Shown here: positions 1 to 10,751 of the stretch, piece after piece
How positions within the stretch are numbered: the first letter of the stretch is position 1
How the letters are laid out: the number at the start of each line of letters is the position of its first letter
Assembly: GCA_013368375.1 (NCBI GenBank)
Contig: JAACJP010000003.1
Location: forward strand, 868,001-932,000
Reading direction: 5' to 3'
Length of the DNA stretch: 64,000 bases
Source of the DNA: Tricholomella constricta
Lineage: Eukaryota > Basidiomycota > Agaricomycetes > Agaricales > Lyophyllaceae
Translations under genes and position numbers: made by a program
Notes under the pieces: generated by a model
The model's database searches: none
Seen by the model: the letters and a program-made list of their open reading frames with translations, nothing else
Told to the model about the DNA's origin: nothing

Positions 1-540
1 GTGAGACTTAGCGGTCCACAAGGTGTTGTCGCGCACTCGTGAGAAAAAGGGCTTGCCGTCCTCGAAGGAGGTTGAGCTGGTAGGGTGGTCTCGAAACGAA
101 TGGCCCTTGGCACAAATAAGGCACTGGGGCGCCGCTCGCGTTGAGCTAGACCGAAAGGGCTGGCGGGAACGTAGAGAAGCCGGGGGAGCATCGCCTCGCG
201 GAAACCGAGACATCTTGTTTGGAGTGAAAGGTTCGGTATCTGCATGTCGTTTGAAAGCCGTCGAAATGGCTTTGCGCTCCCTGTCCAGGTCTCCGAGGCG
301 AATGCGCAGGAGGACTTCCGAGGCGTATGCGTCCCAGTCGAAGAGAACACCCTTAAGAATATCCCTACGAGCTTTAAGCTCGAAGGAATACCAATCCGAG
401 TAGGTTACCTCGAAGTTGTCGAGTTGCGTAAAGAAGTCCCGATGTTTTTTATATTCGGTGGCGTAGGAGGGAGCCGACTCTTGTGGAGCCGAGGCTGGCG
501 ACTCCGTACCGATGGTCGCAACTGAAGGCGACGGATTACA
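1..540 (-). CDS. Retroelement gag-like ORF with zinc-knuckle-like motif, partial
   Basis: An uninterrupted minus-strand frame runs from about 540 off the left edge, so the C-terminus is missing. It reads as a Ser/Pro/Ala-rich start, then a helical charged stretch (EYKKHRDFFTQL, near 430), then an Arg/Ser linker and the motif CLICAKGHSFRDH around 80-110. That motif resembles a CCHC zinc knuckle with the last Cys replaced by His. Proteins of this shape accompany retroelements in Agaricomycetes, so a gag-like role in nucleic-acid binding is inferred. No convincing ATG is visible at the upstream end, so the start may lie in another exon or be lost. I am fairly sure of coding character and unsure of the family. 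Confidence 0.42.
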
Positions 541-950
541 TAGGAGCTCCAGAGCAACACAATTTTGGGATGAAGGAACGAGGAGACGAGAGATGTCTCA
601 AAATATAAGAAATACTAAAATAAGTAGTACGACGAAAACAGAGAGAAATAAAAAGGTTCCGTACATGCGTGCCTTATCTCAGCTTAGGCTAGCCGTGCGC
701 AAGCTTACGTAGCCTTAGCTAACGGTATGTAGAGAATATTCATACTACCTGCACACATCAGTGGTCACACTCATCCCCGAGCCTCGGTCGCCCAATTCAC
801 TCTCGGTTGAGTGCCATGTTGGTTGTGTAATATACAGGTTTCATATACAGTTGACAATGAAAAGTACGTGTGAGAGAGTGAAGGAAGTGGATCACGAAAA
901 GACGGACGTTAGCCGCTTACATTTGGCATATGTATTACCATGAAGGAGAT
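541..950. other. Intergenic, nothing recognised
   Basis: About 410 bp of AT-richer sequence between the gag-like fragment and the hypothetical gene ending at 951. Only short chance ORFs are present. It presumably holds the 3' end of the gene transcribed toward it. Confidence 0.5.
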
Positions 951-3114
951 TCACGGCCGTATGGGCGAGCTGGAAGCGCATGCGAAAAGGTTCAACGAGT
1001 CATCTGAGAAAGGCATAGTGTGCTGGTAATCGTCGTCGTTGACCTGCTGGCCCTGATATTCAGGATAGTGGACGGCCCGGGGAGGTGTTTCTGATCGAAA
1101 GCGAATGCACATCCTCTGGAATGGGTGTAGAGTTTCTCTCTTCGTAAAAGCATCCGAAAGAAGGGATGAAAAATTGTGCGATGTCGATCGAAGTGGACAT
1201 CCTATCTCGCTGTCGTTGTAGGTATCTTTGACGTTCTCGAGATGAATAGGTCCGCTGTCGGTGCCGACTCGCAGGCGTGCAAAGGATACCGAAGACTTTG
1301 GCGTCTTGGGCCCCATACTGAAAGGCGATGGGTGTATGCGTCGCGCATGTGCAGTGTGGTGTTGTACGTGTGCAAGTTTCCTTTTCTTTCTGTCGGACAT
1401 CGGGTCCTCCCGTCTACGAATCCAACAACCCACCAAGGCTTCCCACTCCCATGCACCATCTAAGTTATATTCAGAAGATAGTGAAAATGGAGGATGCCCG
1501 GTTTTCTGTAATGAGACGGCGTGGGGCAAATCTAGCACTCGGAGTCCAAGGCACCTGTGTTCAGCATCATCTACCAGCCCAATGAGTTCGTGCCGATAGC
1601 TCTGAATTCGCGTGATGCCGTTCCGGTTGGTGAGTTGACTCTCGTGGGCGGGAAGTTCAATATGACGAAGAGCACATGCCCACAAGGATGCTTCCAATTG
1701 CAACAGGCCGCAAGAACGCAATGTAGACGCCAGGTCCTCTATTGTTTCCCGCAGGGTGTCTAAACGCTCATCTGAGCGAGAAAACACCTTTGTCACCAGA
1801 GGCGTAAAGGTAGATGCCTGCGGTAGAGCTTCGCGGAGATGGTCAACCAGACGCGCCTTCACCGAGCTATGTGTCTGTGAGGCTAACCAACAGGTAGCCA
1901 GACATAGAAGTAGCCCTCGAATATCTGCAGTCAAGCTATCTGGGACCACCGGTGAAGTTGCAAAGGCGGCCAAGAGCATTTCGCCCATGGCGTGGGAGTG
2001 TTCCGCCGATTCGCTGGCAGCCATAGTGGGGTTCGTAGGGCATTGCTCGAAGGACATTTTCAACCACATGTGAAACCGAGAATTTATGGCTTTCTGGTAT
2101 GTTGCATTATCTGCCGCAGGCTCTCGGTGCCCAATTCTAAGTGCAGAATTGAAGCCGAAATCAGAGAATGCCCTGATTAACCCAAGGAACGAGGCAAAGT
2201 TTCGGCCATACATGATTTGAGCAAGGTTATGAACCGCTTTACATGTCCATGCGTCGTGGGACTGGACTGTTTCCAAGACTTGGAGACATATTTGGAAGAA
2301 CACAAGTTCTGAGAGGCCACCTGCGGTCCATCGTTTGAAAAGATCGAACAGGAAGGTTGCATGAGCTGGGTGACATATAGGTGGAAATTTCGAGGATGCA
2401 GTGCCCAGAGCTAGGGATAGGACATAGCGTAAGAGAGTTTGTGATTCGTAAAACATTTTGTGGTCGAGAGTAAGCTCCAGAAGTGCAATCAACAAGGTGG
2501 GATGATGAACAGTTGAATTGAGGATCAGGCTCAGCGCATGAGACAGGACGGCCCATCTATATATTCATATATATCAGCGTCAAGAGAAAAATAGATGCGC
2601 CGCACCTCCGATATTCGAGCGGTATGGAGTCGTATAGGGAATCAACAAGATTGGCAAGTTCTTCGTCTGAATCCTCCTTGCTGTCGTCGAGGCTGAGGTT
2701 GCATTCCATGTTGTCCCCGACCACGATCGAGCAGATGGCGGCTAGGCTTATAACGCGAGGTGGTAATTGGTTGCCCTGCGTTGTTTCGCCCGTCCGTCTG
2801 GCGGTGTTCACCACGATATCCCTGAAGCAATCCCGAACCGCGTATACTCTTCGTGCCATCTCCACCTGATTCTTGTCGACGTCTTTGTGTAACCCCAGGC
2901 TCCCGGGTGGATGAAGGATGTGCAGAGGTGGCGGTTCAAGGTTCTCTTCGGAAGAACCGCCTCTGCGGGATGCATAGCTCGTCAATTTAAAGGTTTGGTG
3001 TGTCCTGGAATTCGCAAAGGAGGCCAAGGATGAACATCTGCTACGCAGTGGTCTTAGGAGGCGCTTTATGCGACTTGTAGAGAGTTCCGGCCCGTCCAAG
3101 TCTCTTGAGGACAT
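951..3114 (-). CDS. Hypothetical helical protein, 704 aa
   Basis: Two exons, complement(join(951..2556,2606..3114)), separated by a 49-nt intron (GTGCGG..ATATAG, branch site-like CTGAT). The splice joins ...EYR to WAVLSHALSL in frame and gives 704 residues. The N-terminal 100 residues are basic and Ser-rich. Residues ~130-500 are rich in Leu and Ala helices with many Cys, suggesting an alpha-solenoid or similar helical fold. A basic RKKRKL patch that could be a nuclear localisation signal lies near residue 560, and the C-terminus is disordered. I do not recognise a family. The start at 3114 is the first ATG of the open frame. Upstream sequence (3115-3400) is non-coding and probably the promoter. 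Confidence 0.72.
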
Positions 3115-3607
3115 CCTCGAGGTGCGCGGTCTATAGCCTTTTTGGACGAGGGATCCTTACAATAAGACAAATTGATTCTTACCAGTTCAGTACTAAGAGT
3201 ACTCAGGTGAATAACGGAGTGAAGAAGACGCGTATGATTCAGATCACATGACCGTTCTCCCAGCTAAACAACAATCACGTCTATCATCCATAAGCTATAA
3301 CAGTTCAGCGCGCTCCGCCGCAGGGCCCGCTACGCGCCATTATCATAAACATTCATTTGACATTTTCTGTTGCATTTCACTGGAATTACTGGAAGCTAAA
3401 TTATATCCATGAATTCAGCAAAGAAATATCTTCAGTAACATAGAATCCATTGCAGCGAATGTAAGTAGTGTAGTAAGGCAGCGGCGTGTACTTCGTCACG
3501 GCCAAATTTTTGCCACACTTCATCGACACCCAGCTGTCCTGTGAGGATGCTCATTTGCTACCGTGGGCCTTGACGTGCATATCGGCGTGTGCGCGATCTG
3601 GCATCGC
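3115..3607. other. Intergenic, nothing recognised
   Basis: About 490 bp between the start of the hypothetical gene at 3114 and the stop of the COG8-like fragment at 3608. No ORF with convincing coding character. It is likely the promoter of the minus-strand hypothetical gene plus the 3' region of the COG8-like piece. Confidence 0.5.
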
Positions 3608-4117
3608 TCAGGCTGCAGGTCGTACACATATCGCGCATGTTCTGAAATTAAGGTTTGAATCATTTAGTTGAGGCCGGAAGGGGGGCGGGGGAAACGACTT
3701 ACGCGCGAGTCTCGAGTCCAGCACACATCCCCATCGCCATTGCCTCCTTCCACCTCCACCACCCCACCCCCCCAAGCTCTTCCCCTGCACGCCCCCTCTC
3801 CAGCGCCTCCACCACCTCCTGCATGATCCTCACCGATGCCAGGAGCCGGAGCACATTCAGCACGCCTAGCAGGGCATTCGTGTACCGCACCAGCGGGGGG
3901 TACACTGTCAGTGCCTGCGGGGGGATATAGCCTGGGCCCTGTTGCGTTGGTGCGGGTGCGGGTATGGGTATGGGTGTGAGCGAGTGTGAGACGACGAGCC
4001 ACTTGGGTGGTTGCTTGTCCTTGTCCTTGGAGGGCAGGGGGGTCTTCTTGCCTGCGGCTTGGGAAGGGAAAGGCGGACGGGTGGGGGCAACATCATTCAT
4101 CCAGCGGCGTCGTGAGC
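3608..4117 (-). CDS. COG8/Dor1-like C-terminal fragment
   Basis: Two minus-strand exons fit: 3703..4117 and 3608..3641, with a 61-nt intron (GTAAGT..TTTCAG). The stretch YPPLVRYTNALLGVLNVLRLL (minus, ~3850) followed by IMQEVVEALE matches the pattern I know from the C-terminal part of COG8 (Dor1 family), a subunit of the conserved oligomeric Golgi tethering complex. The upstream exon boundary (acceptor at 4118) needs a phase-1 donor, but the best donor near 4180 leaves phase 2, or phase 0 in another frame. The remaining frame there has a stop (TAG). No N-terminal COG8 sequence is visible before the next gene at 5016. It may be a truncated gene or a relic. Confidence 0.35.
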
Positions 4118-5015
4118 CTGTATTGCCCTCGTCTTTGACCCTTCTCTTTCGTCCTTCGAGTGCACAGCAGCGCTCACCACCCTATCCAGGGGGAACTTCG
4201 GGCAGCAAAGCGGGATGCTGAGCGTGAAGCGGCTCGTAGACGATGAAAGGGATCCGTCGCCGCCGCCGCTATTGGGGCTGTTACGATACCTGGGGACACG
4301 AGGGCAGTGAGCGATGCCTGCTGCGGCGACGGTGGCGGGGATTGCGAGATTGGCGAGGGTGTAAATGTGGGAAGACCGGGGACTACGTCGTCGATGGACG
4401 AAGGAATGGAGTTGGAGTTGGAGTTGGAGTTGGAGTCAGCGGCCTGAGGATCGGGGAGCGGTGCTGCTGGGAGTGGCTGTGGTCGAGCATCCATGCACAC
4501 GCGGAAGGCGGCGAGCAAAGTGAGATTGGAAACCCGTGTCTGGCAAAGAGCATGACGCGGCGGGTGGAGATCAAGGATGCGCGCGGCGAGCGTAACATTA
4601 CAATGGTGGGTGAGTAGATTGGCTCTTACGTTACGAGCATGCAGCGTGTGGTGTCATGGATGGAGATAAAGATCCAATGCATCGTAAGTAAATATACAGA
4701 TGGAAGGATGAAGAAGGTATCGCGGACTGAGATACGTCGCAGAAGGAGAGGGGAGGGGGGGAGGGGGGGATGGGCATGACGTGGTGGTGAGGATAACAGT
4801 GTCCGCAAAAGCATGTAGAAAGCTACGAGACAAAGACAAAGACGAAGAACAGGAGAGGGGGGGTCGATGCTGGATGAGAGAGTGCATGAAGATAACATGT
4901 GGCATGCGTGCGTGCGGCGAGCGGGTATACGATTGTGATGCGAGACGACGACGAGAAGAGGAGACGGACGAAGCAAGAGACCGGGAGAGAGGTTGAGCAT
5001 GCTGCGAGCTCTCAG
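4118..5015. other. Purine/pyrimidine-biased spacer with hexanucleotide repeat
   Basis: About 900 bp between the COG8-like fragment and the next minus-strand gene. Several overlapping ORFs exist but are low complexity. One contains a (GTTGGA)4-type repeat near 4407-4436, read as an alternating Ser-Asn run on the minus strand. 4740-4770 is a G/A-rich tract. The part near 5015 is likely the 3' UTR of the gene above. The ORF at 4174-4518 may be a damaged upstream exon of the COG8-like gene. I cannot assign it. Confidence 0.4.
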
Positions 5016-6651
5016 CTAAAGCGTCGCGAGGCGGCTCTTCATCCGGCGCTGCGCCCTGAAGAGACCGAACCGCACGCGCAGGGAGAGGGTCTGCCAGTGG
5101 CGGCGCAATGCCTGCGTGCACGTAGGGGTCCATACGGGGTCCCGCTCGCTATCCTGCGACGGCGTGTACTCGTGGGCGGGGGAGGGCTCGTGATGATGAT
5201 GATGGTTGTTGTTGTTGCTCGCGCTCTGAGCGGAAGGACGCACGGGAGTGTTGGGAGCGACGGGAATAGGACTGGTGGGAGAGGGTGTGGGTGAGGGGGT
5301 GGTGATGTGACGGTGCGAGGAGTGATGCGGTGTCCTTGGGTGCCTCGGAGACGGCGGTTGGTTTGGGGGTGGGGGAGCTGCTGTCTGTGGATCTGTGGGA
5401 GACACCGTCGAGGGAACGGTGTTTCTTTGCAAACTCACGTTTGGTGCGGAGGATGATGCGGGAGACGCTGCTGGCCTTGTCCTCGTTGGTCAACCCTTCG
5501 TGCTCGTTGTAGTCATCGAGGACGGTCTCATCCGAGTCGAACGAGTGTGGCGTGTAATGGCATTGATGGTTGTGATGGGAGTAGGTGGCCGCCTGACTTC
5601 ACGGCGCGTTCCTGTTACATCCACGCTAACTGATACAGCAATACTTGCCAACGCTGAGCCTCACTCGATGTGTGTAGTGGTGGTCCTGGGGAGAGGAAGG
5701 GATGCCGCTGTTGGAGAGCTGGAGGCGGTGGTGGGAGCGTAGAGGTGGGGGCCATTGGCGCGGGTACACTTGAAGTGCATGTTAGGGGTCCTGAGGGGAG
5801 CAGAGGCACCATTGTTGGGGTGCTGGGGGTGCTGGCGAGGTGCGAGGTGCCGGGTGTGTGTAGGTCCGGTTGGAATTGATTTCTCGAGAAGAACCTTGCC
5901 ATCGACGCAACTGCGTTCTGTGCAATCGGCGGAGGCTGAGTTGGCTTGGGCTTGATTGGTGGAGAGGTGTTAGACGGGGTTGTTGGAGGCAGTGGAGACA
6001 CTCGCAACTTCTGAAAGATATAGTTCAACGACAAAACAAGACAGTATTTCCGCGACCGACCTTTCTTGCCATGCTTTCAGCTTTCTTTTGCGGTTCCACA
6101 GGTTTCTCCTGACTGGACAATTTATCTACTGGGGCGACCAATTCCGTCATGAAACTGGCGGACACAAACGAGTTGCGTATTTCCGATTTTCCTGGATGCA
6201 ATGTGGGTTTTGATGCTGCCTTGCTATCTGTAGTGGAAAGAATGGGTGACGCCACCGATAACGGAGGCGCTGGGGGAGTGGGAGCACGTCCGGAGGAAAT
6301 GGGTATCGGCTCTGATACAAAGTGGCGCTTGATGTTAACCTCTTGCGTGGAGGAAAGATAGGGCTGTGGTAGAATAATGTCGGACGCTAAGACGCTGATA
6401 AGATTCGAAGATGACTTCGATCCGATAGGAGACATTTGCATGTCCTGGGCACCAGAGCTAGATGCGATCGAAGATGTCGGTGATAGTCTCGGCAGAGGGT
6501 GGTCGAGTTTCGCAACCAAATCTGGTACGTTGGTGGGCGATAACGCAGGAGTTGGAGAGCATTCGCGAGAGGAGCCAAGCAAGGGAGTAGATAAATGAGG
6601 TGAATCAGGGGGAGAGTCCAGTTCCATTGGAGAAAGACTTCTATCCCTCAT
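5016..6651 (-). CDS. Low-complexity Pro/Ser-rich hypothetical protein, 495 aa
   Basis: Four exons keep frame: complement(join(5016..5392,5439..5592,5645..6010,6061..6651)), with introns of 46, 52 and 50 nt bearing GT-AG ends. The product is Ser/Pro/Thr-rich with SP dipeptides throughout, a proline run (~residue 285), a short acidic patch (DSDETVLDDYNEHE) in exon 3, an Asn/His homopolymer (NNNNHHHHH) and a basic helical C-terminus ending LRVRFGLF..RRMKSRLATL. It looks largely disordered, and a DNA- or scaffold-associated role is only a guess. The start at 6651 is the first ATG. A possible acceptor (CTATCAG) just upstream suggests a 5' UTR intron. No family recognised. Confidence 0.6.
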
Positions 6652-7296
6652 CTCGTCCTGATAGTCATGAGAAGTTATTAGACAAGCTAGAACTGCGTGG
6701 ACCTACAACAATATCTTTGGGTGTGGGAGCGTGGAGAGAGCCCGGGCTCGACGACGGCAAGCATGACGATGTGCCCTCAACACGGACGACGACTTCCCAA
6801 CACTCTCACGCGCTGCAGCACATTTGAGCCGGCCTTGAGAAGATCGTTCTTCAACTCTGCGCAACGGTCAGCTGAGGTCGAATGTATATAAACGACGGAC
6901 GCACCTTCGACCTACGCCGCACCACACGCTTCACCATTTCCTCCTCAAACACTGCACCCCGAGTCCAACATCCCACAGGTGTGAGTTAGGCGATATTGGG
7001 CTCGACAACGGTGAGCACGTCGAGTGACGTCCGGCGCTGTCGACACTTGTGGGTTGCCCACATCGCCCATGTGGTCCATGGACCGGTCATGTGAAAATCA
7101 CGTGGCGGGACCGGTCGACTCGCATTAGTGGAGATTTGCGGTGAGGTATGACAGGACCCACTACTAAAGTAGCGGGAATAATATAGGAAGGTACATTGCA
7201 TTCATCCATAACTTTAAGAAAGTAAGGGGAAGGATATATTGAAGCTCTAGCTTGCTTCCAGCATGCTGCTTGTTGTTAGTGTCAGGCAGGCATGAC
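6652..7296. other. Intergenic between NAD kinase and hypothetical gene
   Basis: About 645 bp. It holds the likely promoter of the gene starting at 6651 and the 3' flank of NAD kinase. A TATA-like TATATAAA lies at ~6884 on the plus strand (TTTATATA on the minus strand). Two related phrases containing GGGCTCGACAACGG/GGGCTCGACGACGG occur near 6744 and 7000. No coding potential seen. Confidence 0.4.
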
Positions 7297-10207
7297 TCAT
7301 TCCCCAGCACTGCTGTCACTAGCATTACTGTCGCTCTCGTCATGCCCCCATACAGCAAATGCTCGGCGACCAGGATGATCCGCAGATCTGCTGCGTGCTG
7401 CATGATGTCGAATTCGCCCATATGGCAATGTCAGTGCCGTCGGCGTCTTAATGTTATCGATATCGACGTCTCTGTCTTTGGGAATTCGACTTTTCCCGCT
7501 CGATGGCCGTGGAGAATGTATGTCATCTCTTGCTCCTTGATGCTCTGGGTGCACTTCGTCTGTGTTGACATATGACGAGGCCAAGTCAAAGTCAACGCGT
7601 CGAGGAGAGCGAGGATGAATGTGTGGCTGAGGTCCGGCAAAGCGACTCGGGGAGTCTACACCGGAGCGAAGCCCTGAGCGAGGACGAGAGCGAGAGCGCG
7701 ATTTTGACTTTCGCCTACGATGCTTGTGCAACGCAGCAGCCGCAACAGCCCTCTGTAGCACATCCTCCAAAATTCCGTCATTTACCTTCTCCTGGCCGAG
7801 CAGAGCCTCCTGCGTGGTCAGTGCATTTACGGAAGAGGACATGGTGGCAGCCTCGGGAGATGAATCGTCAATGTCGAAGGCGTCGTCGTCGTCGTCGTCC
7901 TCCTCCTCCTCTTCATCGGATACCTCATCCTCTTCTTCCACCTCTTCAGTCGATTCTTCGACCGCTTCTGGCGGAGCTATTTTCCTGTGCTCCTGTGTTG
8001 CAGCGCTACGCCTGCACCGTTTCTTGGGCTTGGATGGACTTTCCTCTTCGACAACGACGAACGACTTCTGCCGTTCACGCTCGTTCCATTTGAGGGTTCG
8101 GGAGATCGAATGGAACCAGTCCGTTGACTGTTTGTCTGCGCAGACAGTCGGGAAAGGATATTTGGACGCTGTGACCTTGATGTGGTCACCCTCTGTTGAT
8201 GATTCTTAGCACTGTTGTACTGTAGTCAGAGTAATACGTACGTTTTAGTTCCACGCGACCGCGCCCATCGAATGATGCCCAAGCCGTGCTACGTGAATTG
8301 TACGGGACGCATATGCGAAGTTCCATACTATCAGGTAACAGCATGGGGCGGAAGGACAATGTATGGGGGCATATGGGTGTAATAAGGATAGCAGGAATCT
8401 CAGGATGGACAAGGGATCCTCCTGCGGATAGCTGTGATAAGTTGGTAAGGGGCAGTGACTTTCGTATCAGGCGCGAGATACATACCGAATACGCAGTCGA
8501 ACCCGTCGGAGTCGATACTGTGAGTCCATCGGCTTGGACTGTAGTCATATGGTGCTCATCCCCTTCAATAACATATCAGATGCGCAAGGATTCTACACAA
8601 GATAATCACGTACCAAAAAGTTCCAAAAGACTGACATAAGGGCTGGGTCCGCGATCGACCACCAAGTCATTGAGTACCTCGAAGGTCTCAACGGGCCTCG
8701 TAGTGAAGCACATAATCTCCTTATCCTTCGCGCCGCACCTCCCGCCGTCTGCCATGGAGAAGGCTCCACCTTCTAAAGCCTCCCAGCCACCTTTCTCAAC
8801 GTTCCTCATCATAATTTCGCCCGTCTCCCCTTTCTTGACAGCCTTGCGACCCTTTCCCTCCTCAATGGCCACGGCGCGATAGACTGTACATGTGAACCTC
8901 ATGCGCAGGTTGACTCGAATACCGGAGTCTAATGCAGAATCCATTACTGCCTGATGATCGGCAAAATCAAAGTTCGTGAGGAAACCCAAGGAACCAAGTG
9001 CAAAGGGGAGAACTGGTGGCACGATGCGCTGAAACAGCCACGACGTGAACAGAACCGTACCATCGCCACCAAGCTGGATCTGAAGTCAACGACAAAACTT
9101 TGCCGACCAAGATTCAATGCTGACCGTGACGACGAAATCAAACAAGTGAGGGCTGTGGCTGCACATACTGCTTGTCCAGTACCGCAGTTGACCTTCATCT
9201 CGTCCATATGACTCATCTTTTGTGGTGGATACAGATGATAGAGATGAAACGGAAGTGCTGCTAGATGTTCGGCGGCGAGGATATGGAAGGAAAAGCTCGG
9301 GATGCTCTCGACGGATTCCTTCAGCATCAAATCGTCTCGAGTGGCGTAGTTGGTTGTCAACGTATCTATGTAAGGGTCAGAGAAGTTTCTGTATCGGATT
9401 GAAGATGGAGACTCACACTACTAGACCACGTTGCTCTCCCTTTCGAAGCTTCAACATTAAATAAAGCGCAAGTTCTCGCGTAAGCTTGATCAGCCTGTTA
9501 TCGCGGGCCTTCGTCACAATAAGAACAGTCTGAATATTAGATTGCACTCGGGCACGACCTAAGAAAGATGAATGATGAGAGGCCAAGACGAATTCATTGG
9601 GCACAAGAAAGCACTGACCGAGCTGCTTGCTCATCTCCCGTACGCCAACGGCTGTCTCGGCAAGTTGCTTTGTCAAGCTTTCTCTGAACCCATGATCGTC
9701 CTCGTCGCTATCAATGGTTGGGGTGGCTGATGGGGATGCTGACCCATTGAGGATGTGACCGTTCGTCGTTTGTAATGATCTCGCTACACCGACATCACCA
9801 TTCCCGATAAGCGCGTGTTGTTTATTTCGGAGCCATTCTGTAAGAGAAGCGCCTTTGTCGAGTTGAGAATGGACGAAGCAGGGTGAGTCCATCGGCTTGG
9901 GGTGATGCTGGAGCGAGCGCGTTGCTTCGGCTGCGGGTAGTGATGCAGGTATTAAAGTGGATTTCGGGGTCGTAGATGGATCCTGGGGAACGCTGGGCGG
10001 GGACAGTGCGCCATTCTGCTTCTTGGAGACATTGGGTGACGACTCCTCCAGCACGATATCAGAAGTCCATTCGCCTTGAGTAATGTGAATAGAAGTCGGC
10101 CTGCTACTGCGCCTGGACAGCGATGGCCTGATCTGTTCCATGACCGGACCTGGTGTGGTCGGTGGGGTAGAAAATGTATCCGTATCTGGAGACAGAAGAT
10201 GAGCCAT
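7297..10207 (-). CDS. ATP-NAD kinase, 866 aa
   Basis: Seven exons: complement(join(7297..8192,8242..8431,8486..8562,8614..9079,9125..9365,9417..9558,9619..10207)); all introns are 45-60 nt and phases agree. NAD kinase phosphorylates NAD to NADP using ATP. Diagnostic motifs are present in order: YVDNQLR (start of the catalytic domain), LGGDGTVLF (GGDG diacylglycerol-kinase-type loop), [15 protein letters not shown].. then [15 protein letters not shown] and [11 protein letters not shown]. The N-terminal ~200 residues are Ser/Thr/Pro-rich and probably regulatory. After the catalytic domain comes a ~240-residue tail with Glu/Asp runs and an RS-like basic block, unusual in length. Closest to the UTR1/cytosolic fungal type. 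The start at 10207 is the first ATG of the open frame. Confidence 0.95.
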
Positions 10208-10751
10208 GCCAGTGTCGACCTAGATGATTGGGAACAGCGGTGATTTCTGAGACCAGCCGTGTTGCCAACTCAGTGATTTAATACCGGCCCAGGCTGCACG
10301 AATTTTGGCGAGATCAAAGTCGTCCAGACGACACGAAGTGTCGATTCGCGGTGGTGAGTAGAGGAGGTGGCTTGATCCAGGGGGAAGATGAATGTGGAGG
10401 TGATGGAGCGGATACTACGACCATCAGTAGACCATCACGACTTAATCAGTTTCGCTTTCAAGTTATCAGTCCTCGACAATATTGTTCTTTTTAAAGTAAC
10501 AGTTCTGCAGGTTCGGACCTCTGGTTGACCCACATCATGGACTGGTATATACTCCGAGCCCTAGTAACCAAAGCCTGGCATTCTGCAGAAAGGCCTGATG
10601 TCAACGTTGCATTGTTGCGTTGGTATCCGTCGGTCCTTTTACGAGTATCATGAATCGTCGTCAAGGTTCAATACCTTGCCCAATGCCAGGCTATGTACGA
10701 ACATATACTATCACACTACGGAGATCCCTACCGCATATTTTTCGGCAGCCC
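10208..10751. other. Intergenic, NAD kinase promoter region
   Basis: About 540 bp between the QNG1 stop (10752) and the NAD kinase start (10207), both on the minus strand. It should contain the NAD kinase promoter. No ORF or repeat stands out. Confidence 0.5.

Noticed and set aside
4626..5438. Several overlapping ORFs (4654-5133, 4626-5000, 5149-5493) on the minus strand
   Set aside because: They are low-complexity pyrimidine-rich frames overlapping the spliced gene at 5016-6651 or its 3' flank. Only the spliced model keeps phase.
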